This document shows, piece by piece, positions 1-5,037 of a stretch of DNA of 5,037 bases. The stretch is from Spirochaetaceae bacterium (GTDB lineage: Bacteria; Spirochaetota; Spirochaetia; Treponematales; Breznakiellaceae). A model generated the notes under the pieces. It saw nothing but the letters and a program-made list of their open reading frames with translations, was not told the origin of the DNA and did not search any database. Each line of letters starts with the position of its first letter. The first letter of the stretch is position 1. Location: assembly GCA_031267955.1 (NCBI GenBank), contig JAIRYB010000030.1, forward strand, positions 1 through 5,037. Direction: 5' to 3'. The position numbers and the translations under genes are program-made.

Positions 1-494
1 TGAAAGAGACGTTCCGCGTTTCAGAAGATTTTATCTTTGCCGATTACCGGGGACTCACGGTAGAGCAGATCACAAACCTCAGAAAGGAACTCCGCTCCAA
101 GGGCGCCACGTTCAAGGTGGTAAAGAACAACTTCGCCCGAATCGCCTTCGAACAGCTTCAGGCTCCCTCCGGCGTGGCGGCATACCTTGTCGGGCCTACG
201 GCTGTGGCGATTTCGCCGAAAGACGCCAACGAGGTGGCGAAGATCCTCTACGCGTTCACCAGGGAAGCCCCGGCGCTCAAAGTCAAGGGCGGCCTTGTGG
301 GCAAAAGCATCTACGATCCCGCGCAGGTCGAGGCTTTCTCAAAACTCCCCGGCAGGCTGGAGCTTATCTCCATGCTCATGTCGGTGATGAACGGCCCGGC
401 CCGCAACCTGGCCGCCGCTCTGAACGATATACCCGCGCGGCTTGTACGCACGGTAAAGGCCGTCGCGGACAAAAAGGCCGAAAGCGGCGCGTAA
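1..494 (+). CDS. rplJ: 50S ribosomal protein L10 (5' partial)
   Basis: L10 is the base of the ribosomal stalk: its N-terminal domain binds 23S rRNA with L11, and its C-terminal helix carries L7/L12 dimers. The frame is open from base 3 (bases 1-2 belong to a cut codon) to TAA at 492-494, giving 163 visible residues. Family L10 proteins have about 165-180 residues, so roughly the first 10-20 are missing. Recognisable blocks are DYRGLT (codons from 42), the Q-I-T-N-L-R-K-E-L-R helix, and KVVKNNFARIA (from 114), the classic N-terminal L10 signature. The Ala-rich C-terminal helix (about 408-491, LAAALNDIPARLV onward, then Lys-rich) is the expected L12-binding segment. The GTG at 117 is an internal valine, not a start, because conserved L10 sequence continues upstream of it. 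rplL follows after 262 nt, the usual order. The L10 autoregulatory leader known from other bacteria would lie upstream of rplJ, outside the window. Family assignment is firm. Confidence 0.96.
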   Translation, partial: KETFRVSEDFIFADYRGLTVEQITNLRKELRSKGATFKVVKNNFARIAFEQLQAPSGVAAYLVGPTAVAISPKDANEVAKILYAFTREAPALKVKGGLVGKSIYDPAQVEAFSKLPGRLELISMLMSVMNGPARNLAAALNDIPARLVRTVKAVADKKAESGA

Positions 495-540
495 CGGCGG
501 GCGGTGACGGTATGGGAATTTAACCGCGGGCCGCATGGAC

Positions 541-585
541 TCCGCAGGCTCGCGCCCTGGAGCTGTTTCAGGGCCTGCCTGCGGG
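541..585 (+). other. Long two-part hairpin in rplJ-rplL spacer
   Basis: Seen directly: CCGCAGGC (542-549) is perfectly complementary to GCCTGCGG (577-584). Inside it GCCCTG (554-559) pairs with CAGGGC (569-574), extendable by a G-T and an A-T pair. Together they make an elongated stem of about 16 pairs with a small internal loop (550-553 against 575-576). Its 3' arm shares bases 580-584 with the next hairpin (580-603), so the two cannot fully form at once. Role unknown; RNA processing, mRNA stabilisation or attenuation between rplJ and rplL are possible (inference). Confidence 0.55.
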
Positions 586-603
586 CCGGTTTTCCGGCCT
601 GTA
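580..603 (+). other. GC-rich hairpin with TTTT loop
   Basis: GGCCGG (584-589) and CCGGCC (594-599) form a perfect six-pair stem around TTTT (590-593). It extends outward to about ten pairs using C582-G601, T580-A603 and two G-T wobbles. No T-tract follows immediately, so it is not a textbook intrinsic terminator. It competes with the 541-585 hairpin for bases 580-584. Confidence 0.5.
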
Positions 604-663
604 TTGGTTCGCGGTTTAATAAAAGCCCTTCAGGCTTCGCCGGGTAAAACCGGGGACTGCTAT

Positions 664-710
664 CCTGCCGGGTTTTGAAAACAGGCCGGGCGGTTTTTTC
701 CGTGCCGGCC
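664..710 (+). promoter_or_regulatory. Alternative terminator-like / T-loop hairpins before rplL
   Basis: Two overlapping folds are visible. In the first, CCTGCCGG (664-671) pairs imperfectly with CCGGGCGG (686-693), directly followed by T6 (694-699), which resembles an intrinsic terminator; the loop holds GTTTT-G-AAAAC (672-682). In the second, GGCCGG (684-689) pairs with CCGGCC (705-710), and CGG (691-693) with CCG (700-702), burying the T6 tract in the loop. The folds exclude each other because both use 686-693. This could tune read-through into rplL, but the sequence alone does not show that. A weak five-pair hairpin AAGCC/GGCTT (623-637) lies just upstream. Confidence 0.4.
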
Positions 711-711
711 G

Positions 712-732
712 GGGGCCCCGTATGGGGCGCCT
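712..732 (+). other. Small hairpin upstream of rplL Shine-Dalgarno
   Basis: GCCCC (715-719) pairs with GGGGC (724-728) around the loop GTAT (720-723). After a bulged G729 the stem extends with G714-C730, G713-C731 and a G-T pair. It ends about 12 nt before the ribosome binding site and leaves it single-stranded, so it may help keep the start accessible or mark an mRNA 5' end (inference). Confidence 0.45.
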
Positions 733-744
733 GAAAAAATTACT

Positions 745-751
745 GGAGAAG
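745..751 (+). promoter_or_regulatory. rplL ribosome binding site
   Basis: GGAGAAG at 745-751 is a good Shine-Dalgarno sequence, with the GGAG core 8 nt before the ATG at 757. The stretch up to the start is A/T-rich and unstructured. It fixes the rplL start and fits the high translation expected for L12. Confidence 0.85.
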
Positions 752-756
752 ATAAT

Positions 757-1143
757 ATGGCAGTTACAAAAGAAGAAATTTTAGACGCGATTGCTTCCAT
801 GACGGTTCTGGAGGTTTCCGAACTGGTAAAAGCTATGGAAGAGAAATTCGGTGTTTCCGCCGCCGCTCCTGTAGCGGTCGCCGCGGCCGCCGCCCCGGGC
901 GCGGCTGCCGCTGAAGCCGTTGAGGAACAGACGGAGTTCACCGTTGTTCTTAAAGCATTTGAGGATACCAAGAAAATTGCGGTTATCAAGGAAGTCCGGG
1001 CTGTTACCGGCCTGGGCCTCAAGGAAGCGAAAGACCTGGTGGAGGGCGCTCCCAAGCCTCTCAAGGAAAACATTTCCAAGGAAGAAGCCGCAAAGATCAA
1101 GGATCAGGTCACTGCCGCCGGCGGTACGGTTGAGATTCAATGA
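757..1143 (+). CDS. rplL: 50S ribosomal protein L7/L12
   Basis: L7/L12 is the multicopy stalk protein: dimers bind the C-terminal helix of L10, and their mobile C-terminal domains recruit and stimulate EF-Tu, EF-G, IF2 and release factors. The product has 128 residues, within the family range of about 120-130. Residues 1-33 form the helical dimerisation / L10-binding domain (MAVTKEEILDAIASMTVLEV then ELVKAMEEKFGV). Residues 34-56 are an Ala/Pro/Gly-rich flexible hinge, and about 57-128 the globular factor-binding domain. The latter carries the hallmark KIAVIKEVRAVTGLGLKEAK (73-92) followed by DLVEGAPK (93-100). A strong Shine-Dalgarno lies 8 nt upstream of the ATG. The protein ends VEIQ, whereas most homologues end in lysine (VEVK or similar), and the palindromic repeat begins right at the TGA; the repeat may have replaced the last codon and stop (inference). 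Family assignment is certain. Confidence 0.98.
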   Translation: MAVTKEEILDAIASMTVLEVSELVKAMEEKFGVSAAAPVAVAAAAAPGAAAAEAVEEQTEFTVVLKAFEDTKKIAVIKEVRAVTGLGLKEAKDLVEGAPKPLKENISKEEAAKIKDQVTAAGGTVEIQ

Positions 1144-1292
1144 ACTACCCCGCCCTGAAGGGCGGGGCATCAGATTTTTCTTTGAAAAATCTGTCGTTGG
1201 AGAGGAAATTATTAATAGTGTGCGGTTTCATACCCTGCCAGTTGCGGCAGGATTCAAATTTCGCCCTAAAGGGCGGGGTATTACACCCGCAC
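1144..1292 (+). mobile_element. Candidate palindromic repeat (MITE/PATE-like)
   Basis: A compact, non-coding, highly palindromic block of about 150 bp directly after the rplL stop. Visible parts, in order, are an 8-pair GC hairpin (1148-1167, loop TGAA); a perfect 10-pair hairpin CAGATTTTTC/GAAAAATCTG (1171-1193, loop TTT); CCTGCC/GGCAGG (1234-1251); and CGCCC/GGGCG (1262-1275, loop TAAA). GTGCGG (1220-1225) is complementary to CCGCAC (1287-1292) and may close the 3' half. The units at 1151-1169 and 1262-1280 are imperfect direct copies (CGCCCT-RA-AGGGCGGGG-Y-A). The architecture, with similar subterminal GC hairpins at both ends and no gene, resembles non-autonomous IS200/IS605-type palindrome-associated elements or REP-like repeats. 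That resemblance is from memory; other copies in the genome are needed to confirm mobility and exact ends. No transposase gene is present. Confidence 0.5.
1148..1193 (+). terminator. Tandem hairpins after rplL, possible terminator
   Basis: The 8-pair GC hairpin CCCCGCCC/GGGCGGGG (1148-1167) starts 5 nt after the rplL stop. It is followed after 7 nt by T5 (1175-1179), inside the 5' arm of a perfect 10-pair A/T-rich hairpin (1171-1193). The T-tract is too far from the GC stem for a textbook intrinsic terminator. The pair could still cause partial termination, or protect the rplL mRNA 3' end. These bases are also part of the candidate repeat element. Confidence 0.4.
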
Positions 1293-1387
1293 ATTCCAAT
1301 AAAGTTTTTAGGCGGGTTCCGCGGGACAATCAGTTTAATTTTCTCACAAAGGGGGATATCCGGAGGCAGGTTCCGGGTGTCCCTTTA

Positions 1388-1422
1388 AGGCTGCCGGCGC
1401 GCGCCGGGGCCTGTGTTTTTTT
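1388..1422 (+). terminator. Strong intrinsic-terminator-like structure before rpoB
   Basis: A perfect 14-nt palindrome CCGGCGCGCGCCGG (1394-1407) forms a stem with loop GCGC. AGGC (1388-1391) pairs with GCCT (1409-1412) to lengthen it, leaving a small bulge at 1392-1393. Three nt later comes T7 (1416-1422). GC-rich stem plus T-tract is the classic rho-independent pattern. It lies between rplL and rpoB with no visible promoter after it, so it most likely works as a partial attenuator lowering rpoBC expression relative to the ribosomal genes. E. coli has a known attenuator in the same interval. Partial read-through is inferred, not shown. Confidence 0.65.
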
Positions 1423-1428
1423 GCGGGA

Positions 1429-1479
1429 GCGGCGCGGCCCGGGACTCTGTCCCGTTTTCAGGTTTTGCGCCGCGCGGCG
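1429..1479 (+). terminator. Second terminator-like hairpin in nested GC stem
   Basis: CGGGAC (1440-1445) and GTCCCG (1449-1454) form a perfect six-pair stem with loop TCT, followed at once by TTTT (1455-1458). This is a short terminator- or pause-like signal. It is nested in a wider possible stem in which GCGGCGC (1429-1435) pairs with GCGCCGC (1467-1473). The distal arm also belongs to a perfect 12-nt palindrome CGCCGCGCGGCG (1468-1479), so alternative folds exist. It may act with the 1388-1422 structure to tune read-through into rpoB, or be an RNase processing site (inference). Confidence 0.45.
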
Positions 1480-1517
1480 TTAGGGTTTTCCGGAGTACGG
1501 GCCTTCTGTCCGGGCCT

Positions 1518-1532
1518 GGTTCCGGGGGAACC
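1518..1532 (+). other. Hairpin upstream of rpoB start
   Basis: GGTTCC (1518-1523) and GGAACC (1527-1532) form a perfect six-pair stem with a GGG loop, ending 37 nt before the rpoB ATG. An A/T-rich single-stranded stretch (1536-1550) separates it from the start region. There is no T-tract, so a terminator is unlikely; RNA processing or mRNA stabilisation is possible. Confidence 0.4.
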
Positions 1533-1559
1533 CGGTAATTACTAAAACAAGGATGCTCT

Positions 1560-1565
1560 GGGGGG
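1560..1565 (+). promoter_or_regulatory. Weak rpoB ribosome binding site (GGGGGG)
   Basis: Only a G6 run lies at a usable distance, 4 nt before the ATG at 1570. It is a poor, close match to the anti-Shine-Dalgarno. A better core, AAGGA (1549-1553), is 16 nt away, beyond usual spacing. The start at 1570 is still preferred because the protein begins as other RpoB proteins do, and no in-frame alternative with a better site was seen. Confidence 0.45.
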
Positions 1566-1569
1566 CAAC

Positions 1570-4500
1570 ATGGTAAAAGAAAAACAGACGGCAAAACGGA
1601 CTTACATTGGCAAGGACATCAAGGATGTGATGGAGCTCCCGGATCTAATTGATATCCAGCTCTGTTCCTACGAACGTTTTTTGCAGCGGGACAAACTGCG
1701 GAACGGCGAAAGTCCCGCCTTGCAGGGCCTGGAAGAAGTTTTCAGAACCACTTTCCCCATTGAAAGCCCCAACGGCGATATGGTTCTGGAGTACGAGTAC
1801 TATACGCTGGACGAAGACGGCGTAAAATTCTCCGAACAGGACTGCAAGCAAAAGGGCCTGACTTACGCCATCCCGCTGAAAGCCCGGGTAAACCTTATCT
1901 TCCAGCAGACCGGCGAAATCCGCCAGAAAGACATATACATGGGCGATGTTCCCGTCATGAGCGAGCGGGGGACTTTTATCATAAACGGCGCCGAGCGGGT
2001 GGTGGTATCCCAGATACACCGGTCTCCGGGCGTCATCTTCAGCCATGAAAAGGGCATCTTCTCTTCCCGCATCATCCCCTACCGGGGAAGCTGGCTGGAA
2101 TTTGAAATTGACCAGAAACGCGAGCTTGTCTACGCCAAGATAGACCGGAAAAAACGTATTCTGGGTACCATATTCCTGCGGGCGCTGGGCTATTCCAGCC
2201 GGGAAGAGATCATCAAGGCATTCTACAGGACCGAGATTCTGGAAGTGAAGGACGACCGGGAAACCAGGGAAAAATTTTCCGGCAGGGTCCTCGCCGCGGC
2301 TGTATGGATCAGCGCGGGGGAAGGGGACGGCCAGGAAGCCGGGCAGAAGAAACTCTACCGGTCAGGGGAAAAGCTCCACCCGCACAATGTGGACGAGCTA
2401 ATCCTCAACAATATAAATACCGTCGAGGTTATCGACTTTGAAAGCGAAGGGTCCCTCCGTTCCGATATGCTTCTCAACTGTTTTGAGCGCGAAGAGATCA
2501 AATTTGCCAGGGACGATCAGGGCAGGGACGAGCCGTCCAAAGAGGACGCGCTTGCCGCGGTTTACGCGGTGCTCATGCCGGGCGAATCGATCACCGTGGA
2601 CGCCGCCGAGAAGGACCTTACGGGGATGTTCTTCACCAGCCGCCGTTACGATCTGGGCAAGGTCGGCCGCTATAAGCTCAACAAAAAATTCGACATCAAA
2701 CCCCCTCTGGAAGAATTTACCCTGACCAAAATAGACATCATCGAAACGATGAAATATCTCATCAAGGTTTACGTGCAGGATGAGAATATCGACGATATTG
2801 ACCACCTGGGCAACCGCCGGGTGCGTTCCGTGGGCGAGCTTATGGCCAACGCCATGAAGACGGCCTTTAGCCGGATGGAGCGTATCGCCAAGGAACGGAT
2901 GAGCCTGAAAGAAACCGATACCATCAAGCCCCAGGATCTGATTTCGATTAAGCCCGTTGTGGCCGCCATCAAGGAATTTTTCGGTTCGAGCCAGCTTTCC
3001 CAGTTTATGGACCAGGTAAACCCCCTGGCCGAACTGACGCATAAGCGCCGGCTTAACGCCCTGGGCCCCGGAGGGCTTTCCCGGGATCGCGCGGGTTTCG
3101 AGGTGAGGGATGTCCACTACACCCACTACGGCCGCATGTGCCCTATAGAAACCCCGGAAGGGCCGAACATCGGGCTCATCGTCTCCCTGGCGAATTATAC
3201 CAGGGTGAACGAATACGGCTTTCTGGAAACCCCCTACCGCAAAGTAGTGAACGGAAAAGCTACCACAGATATCGAATACCTTTCCGCCATGGACGAGGAT
3301 CGCTACTATATCGCCCAGGCTTCGGCCCGGCTGAACACCAACGGCACTTTCGCCGACGAGCAGATTTCCTGCCGCCGCCAGGGCGACTACACTACCCGTT
3401 CGCCCGGCGAGATCCAGTATATGGACGTGTCGCCCAAGCAGATCATTTCCGTATCCGCCTCGCTTATCCCCTTTCTGGAACACGACGATGCCAACCGGGC
3501 GCTCATGGGTTCCAATATGCAGCGCCAGGCTGTACCCCTCATCTTCCCGGAGGCTCCCAGGGTAGGGACCGGCATGGAGGGAAAATGCGCCTACGATTCA
3601 GGCGTGCTGGTAAAGGCCCGCAGGAACGGTATGGTAACGCGGGTCACTTCCCACGAGGTTGTCGTAAAGCCCGAGGGCAAGCCCAAGCCCATCCAGGAAA
3701 CCAATACCGACGGCCTGGATGTGTACCGCCTGGTAAAGTACCAGCGGACCAACCAGGATACCTGTTATAACCAGCGGCCCCTGGTCAAAGTCGGGGAAAA
3801 GGTGCTTGCCGGGCAGATTGTCGCCGACGGCCCCGCTACGCGGAACGGGGAGCTTGCCCTGGGCCGGAATATCCTGGTGGGCTTCATGCCCTGGAACGGG
3901 TACAACTACGAAGATTCGATCCTCATCTCCCAGCGGGTGGTTAAGGACGATATGTTTACTTCCATCCATATTAAAGAATTTATCACCGAGGTACGGGAAA
4001 CCAAGCTGGGCCCCGAGAAGATAACCCGCGATATCCCCAATACCAGCGAAAAAAGCCTGGACAACCTGGACGCGGAGGGCATTATCCGCGTGGGCGCCAA
4101 AGTCCGCTCCGGCGATATCCTGGTAGGGAAGGTAACGCCCAAGAGCGAGACCGAAACAACGCCGGAATTTAAGCTGCTCAACTCGATATTCGGCGAAAAG
4201 GCGAAGGAAGTGCGCGATTCTTCCCTCCGCGTGCCCCACGGCATCGAGGGGACCATCATCGACATCCAGCGCCTGAAACGTACCGAGGGGGACGATCTTA
4301 ACCCCGGCGTTGACGAAGTGGTAAAGGTACTTATCGCCGCCAAACGCAAGCTCCGGGAAGGGGACAAGATGGCCGGCCGCCACGGCAACAAGGGCGTTGT
4401 GGCGCGCATACTGCCCGAAGAGGATATGCCCTACATGGAAGACGGCACGCCCCTGGACCTGTGCCTCACGCCCCTGGGGGTTCCGTCCCGCATGAATATC

Positions 4501-5037
4501 GGGCAGCTCCTTGAAACCGAACTGGGCTGGGCGGCAAGCACCCTGGGCGAGTGGTTCAGCGCGCCGGTATTCCAGTCCCCCACCACGGAGCAGATCGAGG
4601 AAAAACTCAAGGAAGCGGGCCTCCCGGTCACCAGCAAGATCGTCCTCCGCGACGGCAGGACCGGCGAAGCTTTCGTAAATCCTATTTTCTGCGGGATAAT
4701 CTACTTCCTCAAGCTCCACCACTTGGTAGACGACAAGATGCACGCCCGGTCCACCGGCCCCTACTCCCTGGTTACCCAGCAGCCTTTGGGCGGCAAGGCC
4801 CAGTTCGGCGGCCAGCGCCTGGGCGAAATGGAGGTCTGGGCCCTGGAAGCCTACGGCGCCGCCAATACTTTGCAGGAGCTGCTCACCATAAAGAGCGACG
4901 ACATGACCGGCCGTTCCAAGATATACGAGGCCATTGTAAAGGGGGAGCCTTCCACCACGGCGGGAATTCCCGAATCCTTCAACGTATTGGTGCAGGAACT
5001 GCGCGGCCTGGCGCTGGACATGACCATCTACGATGTC
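1570..5037 (+). CDS. rpoB: DNA-directed RNA polymerase subunit beta (3' partial)
   Basis: RpoB forms one pincer of the RNA polymerase core, contributes to the catalytic cleft, binds nascent RNA and is the rifampicin target. The frame is open for 1156 codons to the window edge. Related spirochaete proteins have about 1,180 residues, so only a short tail is missing. Landmarks: GTFIINGAERVVVSQIHRSP (134-153, N-terminal rifampicin / fork region); rifampicin cluster I (472-498); CPIETPEGPNIGLI (524-537); MPWNGYNYEDS (773-783; E781 and D782 match the E. coli active-site pair E813/D814); GDKMAGRHGNKG (931-942; K933 matches E. coli K1065); MHARSTGPYSLVTQQPLGG (from 1057; H1058 matches E. coli H1237); then the C-terminal clamp-interacting block EMEVWALEAYGAANTLQELL. 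Both large E. coli insertions are absent: DSSLRVPHGIEGT runs almost straight into NPGVDEVVKVL. Asn496 replaces E. coli Ser531. rpoC is expected next. Codons TTA, CTA and TCA are very rare, which leaves long spurious antisense frames. Identification is certain. Confidence 0.98.
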   Translation, partial: MVKEKQTAKRTYIGKDIKDVMELPDLIDIQLCSYERFLQRDKLRNGESPALQGLEEVFRTTFPIESPNGDMVLEYEYYTLDEDGVKFSEQDCKQKGLTYAIPLKARVNLIFQQTGEIRQKDIYMGDVPVMSERGTFIINGAERVVVSQIHRSPGVIFSHEKGIFSSRIIPYRGSWLEFEIDQKRELVYAKIDRKKRILGTIFLRALGYSSREEIIKAFYRTEILEVKDDRETREKFSGRVLAAAVWISAGEGDGQEAGQKKLYRSGEKLHPHNVDELILNNINTVEVIDFESEGSLRSDMLLNCFEREEIKFARDDQGRDEPSKEDALAAVYAVLMPGESITVDAAEKDLTGMFFTSRRYDLGKVGRYKLNKKFDIKPPLEEFTLTKIDIIETMKYLIKVYVQDENIDDIDHLGNRRVRSVGELMANAMKTAFSRMERIAKERMSLKETDTIKPQDLISIKPVVAAIKEFFGSSQLSQFMDQVNPLAELTHKRRLNALGPGGLSRDRAGFEVRDVHYTHYGRMCPIETPEGPNIGLIVSLANYTRVNEYGFLETPYRKVVNGKATTDIEYLSAMDEDRYYIAQASARLNTNGTFADEQISCRRQGDYTTRSPGEIQYMDVSPKQIISVSASLIPFLEHDDANRALMGSNMQRQAVPLIFPEAPRVGTGMEGKCAYDSGVLVKARRNGMVTRVTSHEVVVKPEGKPKPIQETNTDGLDVYRLVKYQRTNQDTCYNQRPLVKVGEKVLAGQIVADGPATRNGELALGRNILVGFMPWNGYNYEDSILISQRVVKDDMFTSIHIKEFITEVRETKLGPEKITRDIPNTSEKSLDNLDAEGIIRVGAKVRSGDILVGKVTPKSETETTPEFKLLNSIFGEKAKEVRDSSLRVPHGIEGTIIDIQRLKRTEGDDLNPGVDEVVKVLIAAKRKLREGDKMAGRHGNKGVVARILPEEDMPYMEDGTPLDLCLTPLGVPSRMNIGQLLETELGWAASTLGEWFSAPVFQSPTTEQIEEKLKEAGLPVTSKIVLRDGRTGEAFVNPIFCGIIYFLKLHHLVDDKMHARSTGPYSLVTQQPLGGKAQFGGQRLGEMEVWALEAYGAANTLQELLTIKSDDMTGRSKIYEAIVKGEPSTTAGIPESFNVLVQELRGLALDMTIYDV
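2983..3063 (+). other. Rifampicin cluster I of RpoB with Asn at 531 position
   Basis: Codons 472-498 align without gaps to E. coli RpoB 507-533. Residues equivalent to Q513, D516, H526 and R529 are the wild-type ones. The AAC codon at 3055-3057 (Asn496) sits where E. coli has Ser531. Other differences from E. coli are Val for N518, Ala for S522, Leu for I524 and Leu for I530. Asn at this position is known from naturally rifampicin-resistant Treponema, Borrelia and Leptospira, so the organism is predicted to be intrinsically resistant. The alignment is firm; the phenotype is inferred. Confidence 0.88.

Noticed and set aside
117..494. GTG at 117 as the rplJ start
   Set aside because: Conserved L10 sequence (DYRGLT and the following helix) continues in frame upstream to the window edge, so this GTG is an internal valine.
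541..603. L10-(L12)4 autoregulatory leader binding site
   Set aside because: The known L10 leader lies upstream of rplJ, and I saw no kink-turn-like motif here to support such a site in the rplJ-rplL spacer.
1144..1292. CRISPR array
   Set aside because: There are only two imperfect copies of a short palindromic unit about 111 nt apart, with no regular spacers.
1329..1345. Promoter with TTTAAT as -10 box at 1333-1338
   Set aside because: No acceptable -35 box 16-18 nt upstream, and the sequence there is GC-rich.
1140..1388. 82-codon + strand frame overlapping the rplL stop (ATGA overlap)
   Set aside because: It lies over the palindromic repeat and its peptide holds two ALKGG repeats that simply translate the duplicated hairpin units. 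It has no Shine-Dalgarno and no recognisable domain; this is a typical spurious product of a repeat.
920..1483. 187-codon + strand frame overlapping rplL
   Set aside because: Arg- and Ser-rich shadow frame of rplL running into the GC-rich spacer; no family resemblance.
2398..3483. 361-codon antisense open frame inside rpoB
   Set aside because: It is codon-aligned with rpoB and open only because rpoB avoids TTA, CTA and TCA; no recognisable family, and it covers highly conserved rpoB sequence.
3598..4743. 381-codon antisense open frame inside rpoB
   Set aside because: Same cause as the previous one: a shadow of a codon-biased essential gene.

Overview
This window is part of the core ribosomal-protein / RNA-polymerase cluster of a bacterium. 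All genes lie on the + strand in the canonical order rplJ (ribosomal protein L10, 5' end cut off by the window), rplL (L7/L12, complete) and rpoB (RNA polymerase beta subunit, cut off at the 3' end probably only about 20 codons short). The genes themselves are ordinary housekeeping genes. What deserves a second look lies in the two long, structure-rich spacers and in one residue of RpoB.

Organism: the best guess is a spirochaete of the Treponema group. This rests on (i) asparagine at the RpoB position equivalent to E. coli Ser531 in rifampicin cluster I, a known hallmark of naturally rifampicin-resistant spirochaetes; (ii) a beta subunit of about 1,160-1,180 residues lacking the two large E. 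coli insertions; and (iii) fairly GC-rich coding sequence plus a short palindromic repeat downstream of rplL, which would fit the termite-gut / Gracilinema-like treponemes better than T. pallidum. This is inference from a few genes, not a species assignment.

Layout: 1-494 rplJ; 495-756 a 262-nt spacer with several GC-rich, partly mutually exclusive hairpins and a T6 tract; 757-1143 rplL with a good Shine-Dalgarno; 1144-1292 a compact non-coding palindromic repeat (candidate non-autonomous mobile element) starting directly at the rplL stop codon; 1293-1569 a GC-rich rpoB leader with one strong intrinsic-terminator-like structure (1388-1422), a second terminator-like hairpin (1440-1458), a 12-nt palindrome and a hairpin close to the start; 1570-5037 rpoB.

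How the parts work together: L10 and L12 form the ribosomal stalk (one L10 carrying two or three L12 dimers) that recruits translation GTPases, while RpoB with RpoC (expected just downstream) forms the polymerase catalytic core. L12 is needed in several copies per ribosome and polymerase in far smaller amounts than ribosomes. The hairpins before rplL and the terminator-like structures before rpoB are therefore plausible places where output is raised or lowered, analogous to the E. coli rplL-rpoB attenuator. No promoter was convincingly recognised in either spacer. I found no sign of an undescribed multi-gene system here.
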